64,000 nucleotides of DNA from an uncultured Collinsella sp. GTDB taxonomy: Bacteria > Actinomycetota > Coriobacteriia > Coriobacteriales > Coriobacteriaceae. Position 1 is the stretch's first letter, and each line of letters starts with the position of its first letter. A program made the position numbers and the translations under genes. Of this stretch, positions 1 through 9,177 are shown one piece after another. The stretch spans positions 62,001 through 126,000 of the forward strand of contig CAKUNE010000001.1 in assembly GCA_934668345.1 (NCBI GenBank), in the 5' to 3' direction. The notes beneath the pieces were generated by a model. That model had not been told where the DNA came from, made no database searches, and was given only the letters and a program-made list of their open reading frames with translations.

Positions 1-534
1 CCGGGCACCACCCTTGCCGAGAAGATGACTGCTGAGCCCCAGCGCTTCGGTGAGTACCTCGAGATGTTCGTCGACCTCCAGATCGAGATCCACGGCTACA
101 CCTCCCCGCTGCTCAACCGTCAGCGCGACAAGTTCGCCCGCATGATCGACAGCCTGGATCAGCTCAATGCCACCACGCGCTACAACCTTCAGGAGCGCCT
201 GGACGGTATGACCAAGGAGTTCAAGGTCTGCCACGGCGACTTCAACCCCTCCAACGTCATCGTTGGCGACGACGGCCAGCTCTACGTCTGCGACTGGGCA
301 CACGCCACCCAGGGCTCCCCTGCCGCCGACGTTGCAACCACCTACCTGCTCTTTGCCCTCAACAGCAAGGACCAGGCCGAGGCCTACCTGGAGCTCTACT
401 GCGACCGCGCCGACATGCCCATGCAGGTCGTGCGTCAGTGGACGAGCATCGTCGCCGCTTCCGAGCTCGCTCGTAAGCGCAACGTGAACGATGAGTTCCT
501 TAAGAACTGGATCGACGTCGTCGATTATCAGTAA
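1..534 (+). CDS. Aminoglycoside/choline kinase-like phosphotransferase, 3' part
   Basis: The reading frame is open from the first base and ends at TAA 532-534, so only the C-terminal 177 residues are visible and the start lies outside the window. HGDFNPSN followed about 20 residues later by CDWAHATQG match the catalytic loop and metal-binding Asp of the APH/choline kinase fold (protein-kinase-like). The N-lobe is missing from view. The family phosphorylates small alcohols, sugars or antibiotics; the substrate here cannot be named. It runs towards the proS gene group and is separated from it by two terminators, so it is not part of that operon. Family assignment is firm, function unknown. Confidence 0.75.
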   Translation, partial: PGTTLAEKMTAEPQRFGEYLEMFVDLQIEIHGYTSPLLNRQRDKFARMIDSLDQLNATTRYNLQERLDGMTKEFKVCHGDFNPSNVIVGDDGQLYVCDWAHATQGSPAADVATTYLLFALNSKDQAEAYLELYCDRADMPMQVVRQWTSIVAASELARKRNVNDEFLKNWIDVVDYQ

Positions 535-567
535 TATCTGAGCGATTTATTCGCATCGGAGGCACAA

Positions 568-606
568 AGGAAAACCCCGCAGCTCATTTGGGCTGTGGGG
601 TTTTCC
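568..606 (+). terminator. Rho-independent terminator after the phosphotransferase gene
   Basis: A 15-bp stem with one G-T pair (arms about 569-583 and 592-606) encloses a short loop and is followed by TTTTCCTTTT. The upstream arm is preceded by A-rich sequence, so it could also work on the minus strand as a second stop for the proS operon. Confidence 0.8.
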
Positions 607-633
607 TTTTAGAGTTTAAGTATACCGGTTTAA

Positions 634-677
634 AAAACGGTCCCGCATCTCCCCGATCTGGAGAAATGCGGGACCGT
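634..677 (-). terminator. Terminator of the proS-end operon
   Basis: Twelve-base arms (637-648 and 666-677) form a perfect GC-rich stem with an inner ctcc/ggag pairing. Read on the minus strand the stem is followed by six T residues. It sits 32 bases downstream of the proS stop codon. Confidence 0.85.
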
Positions 678-708
678 CCCGTAGTACAGCTATCGGCGAT
701 GCCGTCGA

Positions 709-2430
709 TTAACGACGGGCCGCCTTTACGAGCTCGGCGACCTTGGCGACGACCTCATCGATCGCCACATCATCGCGCTCGCCCGTGGCACGGTCCTTAA
801 GCTCGACGGTACCGTTCTTAAGGCCGCGCTTGCCCAGAACGACCTGATACGGGAAGCCCATGAGGTCATTATCGGCAAACTTAAAGCCGGGACGCTCGTC
901 GCGATCGTCGACGACGACCTCAATACCCTCGGCGCACAGGCCCTCGACGATCTGGTCGCAGACGGTAGCGCACTCCTCCTTCTTGGGGTCGAGCGGAATC
1001 ACCGCGACCTCGTAGGGAGCGACGGAAACCGGCCAGACGATACCGTGCTCGTCGTTATGCTGCTCAACGACGGCAGCGAGCGAACGGGACACGCCCACGC
1101 CGTAGCAACCCATGATGAGCGGCTTCTCCTTGCCGTCCTCGTCCATAAAGGTTGCACCCATGGCCTCGGAGTACTTGGTGCCCAGCTGGAAGACCTGCGA
1201 AACCTCGATGCCGCGAGCTGCGGAAAGCGGCTTGCCGCAGTGCGGGCAGGGGTCGCCGGCAACGACGGTAACCAGGTCGGCCCACTCGTCGACGGTAAAG
1301 TCGCGTTCGGGGCAGGCGCCGGTAAAGTGGTAGTCGACCTCGTTGGCGCCGCAAGCCCACTGCTTGGACTCGCACAGGCTCTCGTCGCAGACCAGTCGGA
1401 TGCCCTCGGGCAGGTTGACCGGTCCGATAAAGCCCTTGTGCAGACCGTAGGCCTGGAGCTCCTCATCGGTCATCATACGATAGCCCTTGCCAAAGACGTG
1501 CTCGGCCTTGCAATCGTTGAGCTCGTGATCGCCCGGGACGATTGCCACGACGGGCTTACCCTCGGCGTCGATGAGTGCCAGCGACTTGCGCGTGCCGTTC
1601 TCGGGGAAGCCGAAGAACTTGGCAACGGTCTCGATGGTGCCCAGACCCGGGGTCTCGACCTTGGTGAGCGTGCCATCGCCGGGACCCTCGGTCACGACGA
1701 CCTTGGTGCTTGCGGCCTCATCGTCGGCGGCAAAGCCGCAATCGTCGCAGTACACCAGCGATGCCTCGCCGGCATCGGCCAGCGCCATGTACTCGACGGA
1801 GGTGTCGCCACCGATCTCACCGGAGTCGGCGACAACGGGCAGGGCCTTGATGTAGCAGCGCTCGCAGATGTTGGCGTAGGCCTGCTTCATCTTGTCGTAC
1901 TCCTCCTGCAGGCTCTCCTGCGTGGCAGAGAAGCTGTAGGCATCCTTCATGATGAACTCGCGACCGCGCATCAGGCCAAAGCGGGGACGGAACTCGTCGC
2001 GGAACTTGTCCTGAATGTGGTACAGGTTGACGGGCAGTTGCTTATAGGAGCGCAGCTCGTTGCGCACCAGGGCCGTGACGGTCTCCTCGTGCGTGGGGCC
2101 TAACACAAACTCGCGACCATGACGGTCATCAAAGCGCACGAGCTCCTTGCCATAGGCATCGATACGGCCGGATTCACGCCACAGCTCGGCGTCGACCATA
2201 ATGGGCATCATGAGCTCCTGGGCGCCCGCAGCGTCCATCTCGTCGCGGACGATGTTCTCAATCTTGCGGATCGAGCGCCAGGCGAGCGGCAGGTAGGAAT
2301 ACAGACCGGCGGCCTCCTTGCGGATCATGCCGGCACGGAGCAGCAGGCGGTGGCTGGCGAGCTCAGCGTCCGCCGGATCCTCTTTAAGCGTCGGCGCATA
2401 GAGCTTAGACATAAACATTGCTCGAGTCAT
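709..2430 (-). CDS. proS: Prolyl-tRNA synthetase
   Basis: Charges tRNA-Pro with proline in the cytoplasm. The 573-residue length and class II core (SYLPLAWRS, then GPTHEE and RPRFGLMRGREF) fit the bacterial-type enzyme of about 570 residues. A long segment between motifs 2 and 3 (about residues 230-400) corresponds to the INS editing domain that hydrolyses mis-charged Ala-tRNA-Pro. The C-terminal anticodon-binding domain (VAVIPLDPKKEE onwards) is complete. The ATG is set by GAGGAG six bases upstream and directly abuts the ispG stop TAA, so the two are translationally coupled. It is the last gene of the run that begins at pyrH. Confidence 0.97.
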   Translation of the reverse strand: MTRAMFMSKLYAPTLKEDPADAELASHRLLLRAGMIRKEAAGLYSYLPLAWRSIRKIENIVRDEMDAAGAQELMMPIMVDAELWRESGRIDAYGKELVRFDDRHGREFVLGPTHEETVTALVRNELRSYKQLPVNLYHIQDKFRDEFRPRFGLMRGREFIMKDAYSFSATQESLQEEYDKMKQAYANICERCYIKALPVVADSGEIGGDTSVEYMALADAGEASLVYCDDCGFAADDEAASTKVVVTEGPGDGTLTKVETPGLGTIETVAKFFGFPENGTRKSLALIDAEGKPVVAIVPGDHELNDCKAEHVFGKGYRMMTDEELQAYGLHKGFIGPVNLPEGIRLVCDESLCESKQWACGANEVDYHFTGACPERDFTVDEWADLVTVVAGDPCPHCGKPLSAARGIEVSQVFQLGTKYSEAMGATFMDEDGKEKPLIMGCYGVGVSRSLAAVVEQHNDEHGIVWPVSVAPYEVAVIPLDPKKEECATVCDQIVEGLCAEGIEVVVDDRDERPGFKFADNDLMGFPYQVVLGKRGLKNGTVELKDRATGERDDVAIDEVVAKVAELVKAARR

Positions 2431-3513
2431 TTACTTCTCCTCAATAAGTTTGTCGACCTCGGCCATCAGCGCGTCGACAATTTGATCCTCAGCTACTTTA
2501 CCAATGATCTGGCCATGCGAAAAGAGCAGGCCCTGACCACGCCCGCAGGCAACGCCCAGGTCGGCGTCAGATGCCTCTCCGGGGCCGTTGACCGCACATC
2601 CCATCACGGCGATCGAAAGCGGCGCGGAATAATTCTTAAGCCGCTCGGTGACCTCCTCGGCGATGGGAATGAGGTTAACCTGGCAGCGGGCGCACGTGGG
2701 GCACGAGACAATCTCGGGACCACGGCGACGCAGGCCCAGCGACTGTAGAATTCCCCAGGCGACCGGCAGCTCCTCGACCGGATCGGCCGTGAGCGACACA
2801 CGCATGGTGTCGCCGATGCCTTCGGAAAGCAAGATACCCAAGCCTACAGAGCTCTTGATGGTGCCCTGAAGCTTGGTCCCCGCCTCCGTCACGCCCAGAT
2901 GGAGCGGAACATGCGGTATCTCGCGCGACAGGGCGCGATAGGTATCAAGCGTCGTCTGTACGCTATGGGCCTTGGCAGAAAGCACGATGTTGGTAAACCC
3001 ACGGTCCTCAAAGTGCCGTACAAAGCGCTCGCTCGACATCACGAGCTTTTCGGGTTGCGTGAGGTCGTCGCGCTCGGCGATATCCTGCTCAAGCGAGCCG
3101 GCGTTCACGCCAATGCGAATCGCACAGCCCGCAGCGCCGGCAGCGTCGATGACGGCATCGACCTTAGCCCAATCGCCGATATTACCGGGATTGATGCGCA
3201 GTTTGGAGGCACCAGCCTCGACGGCGCCGATGGCGAGCTTATGGTTAAAGTGAATATCGGCGACAATCGGCACCGGGGAATCAGCACAGATGGTACGGAA
3301 GCCCTCGAGCGCGGCCTCGGTGGGCACGCTCACGCGCACGATATCGCAGCCAGCCTGCGCCAACGCGCACACTTGCGCAAGCGTTGCCTGGGCATCAGCG
3401 GTATCGGTGCAGGTCATGGATTGGACCACCACCGGCGCGCCGCCACCAATCTGCACGCCGCCCACATGCACGGGGCGCGTCAGCTCGCGAGGCAAAGAAT
3501 GGGATAAAGACAA
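2431..3513 (-). CDS. ispG: 4-hydroxy-3-methylbut-2-enyl diphosphate synthase (flavodoxin)
   Basis: Converts methylerythritol cyclodiphosphate to HMBPP, the penultimate MEP-pathway step. The [4Fe-4S] ligands are visible in SCPTCARC and MGCAVNGPGEA near the C-terminus, with the TIM-barrel N-domain starting VHVGGVQIGGG. The frame is open to 3600, but that overlaps the protease gene. TTG at 3513, eight bases after AGGGGAG (3528-3522), gives 360 residues, the usual Gram-positive length, so I take it as the start. The Shine-Dalgarno overlaps the protease stop codon. Two MEP enzymes (dxr and ispG) flank the site-2 protease, a gene order common in bacteria. Confidence 0.95.
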   Translation of the reverse strand: MSLSHSLPRELTRPVHVGGVQIGGGAPVVVQSMTCTDTADAQATLAQVCALAQAGCDIVRVSVPTEAALEGFRTICADSPVPIVADIHFNHKLAIGAVEAGASKLRINPGNIGDWAKVDAVIDAAGAAGCAIRIGVNAGSLEQDIAERDDLTQPEKLVMSSERFVRHFEDRGFTNIVLSAKAHSVQTTLDTYRALSREIPHVPLHLGVTEAGTKLQGTIKSSVGLGILLSEGIGDTMRVSLTADPVEELPVAWGILQSLGLRRRGPEIVSCPTCARCQVNLIPIAEEVTERLKNYSAPLSIAVMGCAVNGPGEASDADLGVACGRGQGLLFSHGQIIGKVAEDQIVDALMAEVDKLIEEK

Positions 3514-3526
3514 TCCAAACACTCCC

Positions 3527-4888
3527 CTACAGAATAAATCGAAGGATGTCGGAACGAAGCATATAGACAAACAACAGCGCGAAGAGCGCGATGCCCACAT
3601 AGCTCACAATCGTCTGGACCTTGAGCGGAAGCTCGCGGCCCGCAATCTTTTGAATGATCTCGATGACCAGCTTACCGCCATCGAGCGGCGGGATGGGCAG
3701 CAGGTTCATAAAGCCCAGAGAGAACGAAATGAGCGCGGCAAACGACAAGAACGTGATGGGACCGGCAGCAGCTGCCTGCGAAGACATGACGCTAATACCC
3801 ACGATCGAGGAGGATTGATCGAGGATCTCCATCGTATGCTGCGGCTGGAGCAGGCGTATCACGCCCTCCGCCGTCTGCGCAACATAGGAGAAGGAGAGGC
3901 GCGCCGAGGTGATGGGGTCCAAACGAACCACCTGCGTAGAGGCATAAACGCCCAGGCGTTCGTTCTCTTTGAGTGCGACCGAGGTCGAGCACTGCTTGCC
4001 ATCGCGCTCATACTCAATAGCAATATCGTCCTTACCGGCGGCCTTGCCGATGGCATCGTAGACATCCATCCAAGTGGAACATGAGACACCGTCAACCGAA
4101 AGGATCGCATCACCGGCCTCGATACCCGCCTTGGCGGCAATAGACCCCTCGTCAACCTGACCGATCACGTTGGTATCCATCGGCACAGTGACACCCGCAA
4201 TGGAATAGATGCTCATAAGGAGCAAAAAACCCGTCAAGATATTGACGATAATGCCCGCGAGCAGCATAAAGGCGCGCTTGAGAAAGCCTTGGCCAAGATA
4301 GGTGTGCGAGCGCTCTTGCGCAAGGAACTCGGCCTCGCCGCACGGCAGCTCCCACACATCGCCCTCGGCAGTCGCATTTCCGCGATCGAAACGGCAACCA
4401 TCAAAGGTGGTATAGCCTGCAGTATCTCGCGGCAACGTCTGATATTTGGTGGGATAGTAGCTCGGCGAGGGCTTCTCCCCTTCCTCATACCAGGGTGCGA
4501 TGGAGCCCCAGCCCAGCAAAAGGGCGCATGCCTCGAGCACATCCCCCTCGGAAAGCTCGAGCTCGACAGCAAGGTCGACCACGGTCACGCGACCATGACG
4601 ATAGATAGCCGCGAGCACGCGATCGGCGCACGAGACATCGGTCGGGTCCATACCGCAGATGGCGGCATAGCCACCTAGCAACAGCGGGGTCACACCGAAC
4701 TTGGTGCCGATGCGACGCGACGTGTGATGGATGTCAAAGCGGCACGGCAGACCCAAAAAGAACTCGGTCACGCGGACACCGCAGGCACGCGCCGCCAAAA
4801 AGTGGCCGCCCTCGTGCAAAAACACGAGGACGGAAAGCATCAGAAGACCCCAAAAGATCGATGAGAGAACGCTCAAAACGGTATCCAT
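3527..4888 (-). CDS. rseP: Site-2 intramembrane metalloprotease with PDZ domain and an unusual insert
   Basis: Zinc protease that cuts transmembrane anti-sigma factors or signal-peptide remnants inside the membrane. HEGGH (residues 25-29) lies in the first membrane helix, and NLLPIPPLDGG near residue 400 supplies the third zinc ligand. One PDZ domain spans roughly 240-310. Between LLGGYAAICGMDP (about 70-82) and the second membrane segment (about 205) there are some 110 extra residues. About 84-130 of these (ADRVLAAIYRHG through LLLGWGSI) look like a helix-turn-helix/winged-helix, followed by a Pro- and Tyr-rich linker. Length is 453 residues. TTG 4903 touches the AAGGA site, so ATG 4888, 15 bases after it, is preferred. 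Substrate unknown. Confidence 0.9.
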   Translation of the reverse strand: MDTVLSVLSSIFWGLLMLSVLVFLHEGGHFLAARACGVRVTEFFLGLPCRFDIHHTSRRIGTKFGVTPLLLGGYAAICGMDPTDVSCADRVLAAIYRHGRVTVVDLAVELELSEGDVLEACALLLGWGSIAPWYEEGEKPSPSYYPTKYQTLPRDTAGYTTFDGCRFDRGNATAEGDVWELPCGEAEFLAQERSHTYLGQGFLKRAFMLLAGIIVNILTGFLLLMSIYSIAGVTVPMDTNVIGQVDEGSIAAKAGIEAGDAILSVDGVSCSTWMDVYDAIGKAAGKDDIAIEYERDGKQCSTSVALKENERLGVYASTQVVRLDPITSARLSFSYVAQTAEGVIRLLQPQHTMEILDQSSSIVGISVMSSQAAAAGPITFLSFAALISFSLGFMNLLPIPPLDGGKLVIEIIQKIAGRELPLKVQTIVSYVGIALFALLFVYMLRSDILRFIL

Positions 4889-4913
4889 AAAACGAAAAAG
4901 CAATCCTTATGGG

Positions 4914-6101
4914 TTAGGAACGGGTTGCAGCGAGAACCTGTGCAGCCTTTGCGCGCGCCCAGGAATCGATTTCGCGGAGCTGCTCAAACGAAGAGACCGC
5001 CTGCGTATCGTGGGCATCCATGCAGGACTCCACAATGCGGTCGATATCGGTAAAGCCACAGGCATCGTGCAGGAAGGCATCGACGGCGACCTCGTTGGCG
5101 GCATTGAGAACGCACGGCATGGTGCCGCCCGTCTTACCGGCGCGCTCGGCCAATGCAAGGCAGCGGAAGGTATCCATGTCGGCAGCATCAAAGGTGAGCT
5201 GGCCCAGCTCGCGAAAATCGATACGCGGAGCCGGCGTATCCCAGCGCTCGGGATACGAGAAGGCAAACTGGATGGGAATACGCATGTCGGAAGCACCGAG
5301 ATGCGCCATCACGGAGCCATCGGCGAACTCGACCATGGAGTGAATCTTGGACTGACGCTGCACGACGACGTTGATAAAATCGAGATCGCAGTCGAACAGA
5401 TGCATAGCCTCGATACGCTCAAGACCCTTGTTCATAAGGGTGGCGGAGTCGATAGTGATCTTGGCGCCCATAGCCCAGGTGGGATGCGCCAGGGCATCGG
5501 CACGCGTCACGCGATCGAGCTCGTCACGCGTGCGGCCAAAGAACGGGCCACCCGAGCAGGTGAGCCAAATGCAGTGGGCTTCGCGCGGATTCTCCCCCAA
5601 ATAGCACTGGTAGATGGCAGAATGCTCGGAGTCGACCGGAATAAGCTGACCTGGCTGCGCCAACGGCATAAGCAGATCGCCGCCAACGACGAGCGACTCT
5701 TTGTTGGCCAGAGCAAGGCGCTTGTTCGAAGTCAGGGCCGCATGGCTCGCCTCGAGACCCGCCGCCCCCACAATGGCAACAAGCACGCAGTCGACATCAT
5801 CGCGACACGCAAGCTCGCAGACCGCCTGCGCACCAACGCCGAGCTCGGTGCCCGCGGGCAACTCCTGCAGCACGGCGTCATCACCATGAGCGGCATCGGC
5901 CACGGCAACCGCCGGAACCGAGAACTCACGGGCAGCCGCAACAAGCTCGGAAGTGCTGGAGTTGACGGACAGCGCCGTCACCTGAAGGCGATCGGCATGC
6001 TGACGGCATACATCGAGCGCCTGGGTGCCGATAGAACCCGTGCAGCCCAGAATGGCAACGCGGAGACGCCCATCGGGGCCATACGTCGTCTGAAGAGCCA
6101 T
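4914..6101 (-). CDS. dxr: 1-deoxy-D-xylulose 5-phosphate reductoisomerase
   Basis: First committed MEP-pathway enzyme: rearranges and reduces DXP to MEP using NADPH and a divalent metal. The NADPH-binding ILGCTGSIGTQAL lies at about residues 16-28. SNKRLALANKESLV, the metal ligands in VDSEHSA and NKGLE, and the flexible loop GGPFF are all present. 395 residues, full length. The ATG overlaps the cdsA stop by one base (TAATG), indicating translational coupling. Confidence 0.97.
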   Translation of the reverse strand: MALQTTYGPDGRLRVAILGCTGSIGTQALDVCRQHADRLQVTALSVNSSTSELVAAAREFSVPAVAVADAAHGDDAVLQELPAGTELGVGAQAVCELACRDDVDCVLVAIVGAAGLEASHAALTSNKRLALANKESLVVGGDLLMPLAQPGQLIPVDSEHSAIYQCYLGENPREAHCIWLTCSGGPFFGRTRDELDRVTRADALAHPTWAMGAKITIDSATLMNKGLERIEAMHLFDCDLDFINVVVQRQSKIHSMVEFADGSVMAHLGASDMRIPIQFAFSYPERWDTPAPRIDFRELGQLTFDAADMDTFRCLALAERAGKTGGTMPCVLNAANEVAVDAFLHDACGFTDIDRIVESCMDAHDTQAVSSFEQLREIDSWARAKAAQVLAATRS

Positions 6102-7000
6102 TACAGCACGCCTCCGATCATCAGGAGCAGCTGCGCGGTGATGCAGCCAAAGATGAGCGAATCGCTACGGTCGAGCATGCCGCCATGACCCGGGATAAGG
6201 TTGCCGGAATCCTTGACGCCCACGCCACGCTTGATGCGCGACTCAATGAGGTCGCCGATAACACCCAAGATGGAGACGACCACGCCACACAGCAACGCAT
6301 AGGGCAGACTCAGCTTATAGAAATGCGTGGCCCACAGGATAAGCCAGATCAAAACCGAGCCCAGGATACCGCCGACAAAGCCTTCCCAGCTCTTTTTGGG
6401 AGAAATCTTGGGAACCATCTTATGCTTGCCGATACGGCTGCCCACGATGTAGGCAAACGAATCAGAGACCCAGAGGGACGCGCACACGCCCACCGAAAGC
6501 AGGGCGCCGGCAAAGCCGGGCACGGCGTCTCGCAGCAGCACGATGGCCGACAGCATAAAGCCGGTGTAGATAGGACCCATAAGCGTCACGGCGACATCCG
6601 AGATACGGGTGCGCGGCGACCAGACATACCAGATACCCACCGCGAGCATCAGGGCAAAAAGCAGGGCATTCAGCAGCATCGAATCGCCCAGCGCCGAGAG
6701 CGGAAAGAGCACGGCGGCAGCGATACCCAAGCGCTCATTGGCAACCTTGCCATCGAGCCTCGTCATGCGGAAAAACTCATAGCAGCACAGACCGCTCATG
6801 ACAGAAACAAAGATGGCCGTGGGCACGATACCCAAAACCAGGCACAGGATAAAGACAACGGCGTAGACGATACCGGCGGCGGCACGGGTAATAAAGCCCG
6901 CCAGCCACGAACCGGTGCCGCTCTTCGCTGCAGGCGCTCCCGCAGTGGCAGCCTTACGCTCAGGCGTCTTGGGAGCAGTTGCCTTGGGACGATCGGACAC
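6101..7000 (-). CDS. cdsA: Phosphatidate cytidylyltransferase
   Basis: Makes CDP-diacylglycerol from CTP and phosphatidic acid in the membrane, the branch point for phospholipid synthesis. Several hydrophobic helices follow a roughly 30-residue Ala/Lys/Pro-rich soluble N-terminus. The CdsA signature is near the C-terminus (SRIKRGVGVKDSG, then LIPGHGGMLDRSD). The start is GTG, seven bases after GAGGAGG, which lies inside the last codons of uppS. 299 residues. The charged N-terminal tail is longer than in many homologues. Confidence 0.94.
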   Translation of the reverse strand: MSDRPKATAPKTPERKAATAGAPAAKSGTGSWLAGFITRAAAGIVYAVVFILCLVLGIVPTAIFVSVMSGLCCYEFFRMTRLDGKVANERLGIAAAVLFPLSALGDSMLLNALLFALMLAVGIWYVWSPRTRISDVAVTLMGPIYTGFMLSAIVLLRDAVPGFAGALLSVGVCASLWVSDSFAYIVGSRIGKHKMVPKISPKKSWEGFVGGILGSVLIWLILWATHFYKLSLPYALLCGVVVSILGVIGDLIESRIKRGVGVKDSGNLIPGHGGMLDRSDSLIFGCITAQLLLMIGGVL

Positions 7001-7002
7001 GA

Positions 7003-7797
7003 TTAAGCCTCCTCGGACTTGCTCAGTCCACCAAACCTACGGTCACGGCCCTGATAGGCCAAAATGGCGTCGACAAGGCCCCAACGATCAAAGTCGGGCC
7101 AATAGGTATCGGTGACGTAGAACTCGGAATAAGCCACCTGCCACAGCAGATAGTTCGAAAGGCGCAGCTCACCAGAGGTGCGAATCACAAGCTCAGGATC
7201 GGGAAGACCGGCGGTATAGAGGTGGGAAGCCACCATATCGTCATCAATTGCAGCGGGATCGATCTTACCGGCGGCAGCGTCGAGTACGATCTGACGGACA
7301 GCGCGGGTAATCTCGGCACGCGCGCCGTAGTTGACGGCAAGCGCCAGCGTCATACCGGTGTGATCGGCGCACTCGGCTAGACCGCGTTCAAAAACGTCGC
7401 GGGTCTTCTTGGGCAGCGCGGAAATGTCACCCAAAAAGACAACACGCACGTTTTCGCGCTTCAGAAGCGGCAGCTCGTCGATAAACGTCTTGGCAAACAG
7501 ATGCATCAAGACGTTGACCTCATGCTGCGGACGGTTCCAGTTTTCGGTAGAAAACGCATAGGCAGAAAGCACGTCGACGCCCAGGCGCACGCAGGCGGTA
7601 ATGATCTCGCGCAGCGAGACGATACCTGCCTTATGACCCTCGGTGCGTGCAAGACCGCGCGACGTGGCCCAACGACCGTTGCCGTCCATGATGCACGAGA
7701 TATGGTGCGGAATGTTATTGAGGTCAAGGTCGGAAAAACCGACGCCCGCAGGGGCGTCGGCAAAGTACTCGACCAGTTTATGCTCGTCGTATTGCAC
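7003..7797 (-). CDS. uppS: Isoprenyl transferase (undecaprenyl diphosphate synthase)
   Basis: Condenses isopentenyl diphosphate onto farnesyl diphosphate in cis to give the undecaprenyl lipid carrier for cell-wall synthesis. IMDGNGRWA holds the catalytic Asp, FSTENWNRP the Z-type signature, and RTSGELRLSNYLLWQ the diphosphate-binding region. 264 residues. The start is GTG, seven bases after a GGAG that lies in the frr stop region. Its product depends on isoprenoid precursors from the dxr/ispG pathway encoded just downstream. Confidence 0.96.
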   Translation of the reverse strand: MQYDEHKLVEYFADAPAGVGFSDLDLNNIPHHISCIMDGNGRWATSRGLARTEGHKAGIVSLREIITACVRLGVDVLSAYAFSTENWNRPQHEVNVLMHLFAKTFIDELPLLKRENVRVVFLGDISALPKKTRDVFERGLAECADHTGMTLALAVNYGARAEITRAVRQIVLDAAAGKIDPAAIDDDMVASHLYTAGLPDPELVIRTSGELRLSNYLLWQVAYSEFYVTDTYWPDFDRWGLVDAILAYQGRDRRFGGLSKSEEA

Positions 7798-7798
7798 C

Positions 7799-8335
7799 TT
7801 AGATCTCCATGACCTCGGCTTCTTTTTCCTTCAGAAGCTCCTCGACCTTGGCGACATACTCATCGGTGTGCTTCTGGACCTTGGCCTGCTCGCGACGGAC
7901 ATCGTCCTCGGTGAGCTCCTCATCGCGCTCGAGCTTGTTGTTGAAGTCGCGACGGATGTTACGGATAGACACCTTGGCCTGCTCGGCGTACTCGCGGCAC
8001 TCCTTGACGAGCTCGCGACGGCGCTCCTCAGTGGGGGCCGGGAACGGCAGACGAACGACGGTGCCATCGGAGTTGGGTGTAATGCCCAGATCGGAAGCGC
8101 CGATGGCCTTGACGATAGCGTTGATGAGCGCCTTGTCCCACGGCTCGATGAGCAGCATGTGAGCCTCGGGGGTCTTGACGGCGGCAACCTGCGTGACCGG
8201 CGTGGGAACACCGTAATAATCAACGGTGATGTCGGACAGAATGTTGGCGTTGGCGCGACCGGTACGGACCTTGGAGAAGTTATGCTTGAGGGACTCGAGC
8301 GACTTGTCCATATGGGCGGTGATGTTCTCTGCCAT
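7799..8335 (-). CDS. frr: Ribosome recycling factor
   Basis: Splits post-termination ribosomes together with EF-G. The 178-residue product has the expected features: KVRTGRANANIL near residue 22, DYYGVPTPVTQVA, and a long charged C-terminal helix (RREQAKVQKHTDEYVAKVEE). The ATG follows AGGAGG, which lies in the pyrH stop region. It is the second gene of the pyrH operon. Confidence 0.98.
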   Translation of the reverse strand: MAENITAHMDKSLESLKHNFSKVRTGRANANILSDITVDYYGVPTPVTQVAAVKTPEAHMLLIEPWDKALINAIVKAIGASDLGITPNSDGTVVRLPFPAPTEERRRELVKECREYAEQAKVSIRNIRRDFNNKLERDEELTEDDVRREQAKVQKHTDEYVAKVEELLKEKEAEVMEI

Positions 8336-8337
8336 GC

Positions 8338-9060
8338 TTAATCCTCCTGATAGACGAGCGTGCCGACGGGCTCACCCGCGAGCGCGCGTTTGACGGTGTC
8401 CTCGCCATCGATGTTGAGGACCAAAATAGGCATACGGTTATCCTGGCACAGGGCCGTAGCCGTGGAATCCATAACCTGCAGGCCGCGAACGAGAACCTCG
8501 TGATAGGTAATCTTGTCAAAACGGACGGCATCGGCACACTTGACGGGATCCTTGTCGTAGATGCCGTCAACCTTGGTGGCTTTAATCAGAATCTCGGCGC
8601 CGATCTCGCACGCACGAAGAGCCGCGGCGGTGTCGGTCGTAAAGTACGGATTGCCCGAACCGGCGGCAAAAATAACGACATTGCCCTTGGAAAGATGGTT
8701 GATGGCGCGACGACGAATATAGGGCTCGCAGATCTCGTTCATCTGGATAGCGCTCATCACGCGGCAGGGAACATCGTTATGCTCGAAGGCATCCTGCAGG
8801 GCGAGCGCGTTCATAACGGTCGCGAGCATGCCCATGTAGTCGGCCTGAGCACGCTCCATGCCACCGGCAGCGCCGGCCATGCCGCGGAAAATATTGCCGC
8901 CGCCGACAACGACGCCGACCTCATGGCCAACGGCGAGCAGCTCCTTGACCTGCTTGGCAAGATGGTCGGTAACCTTGGGGTCGATGCCATATTGGCCGTC
9001 GCCCATCAGTGCTTCGCCGGAAAGCTTAAGAAGCACGCGTTTATATCGGATGTCGGACAA
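8338..9060 (-). CDS. pyrH: UMP kinase
   Basis: Phosphorylates UMP to UDP in pyrimidine nucleotide synthesis, as a hexameric amino-acid-kinase-fold enzyme. [11 protein letters not shown] at the N-terminus and [11 protein letters not shown] form the phosphate-binding glycine loops; [15 protein letters not shown] and [12 protein letters not shown] are typical. 240 residues. The start is TTG, six bases after AGGAGG, and no ATG is available. It follows the tsf terminator, so it should carry its own promoter in 9061-9120; I saw AT-rich sequence there but no convincing -35/-10 pair. Confidence 0.97.
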   Translation of the reverse strand: MSDIRYKRVLLKLSGEALMGDGQYGIDPKVTDHLAKQVKELLAVGHEVGVVVGGGNIFRGMAGAAGGMERAQADYMGMLATVMNALALQDAFEHNDVPCRVMSAIQMNEICEPYIRRRAINHLSKGNVVIFAAGSGNPYFTTDTAAALRACEIGAEILIKATKVDGIYDKDPVKCADAVRFDKITYHEVLVRGLQVMDSTATALCQDNRMPILVLNIDGEDTVKRALAGEPVGTLVYQED

Positions 9061-9120
9061 AGCGATCCTCCTTTAATTAGACTCTCAATATGATAACAAA
9101 GGCTTAACGGGGAGCCATGA

Positions 9121-9154
9121 AAAAGCAGGCTGTGAGTAAAACCCACAGCCTGCT
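9121..9154 (-). terminator. Terminator of the rpsB-tsf operon
   Basis: Perfect 11-bp arms (9124-9134 and 9144-9154) around a 9-base loop, followed on the minus strand by TTTT. It lies 24 bases past the tsf stop codon. Confidence 0.9.
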
Positions 9155-9177
9155 CATTACCAGCTACAAGAGCTTAT

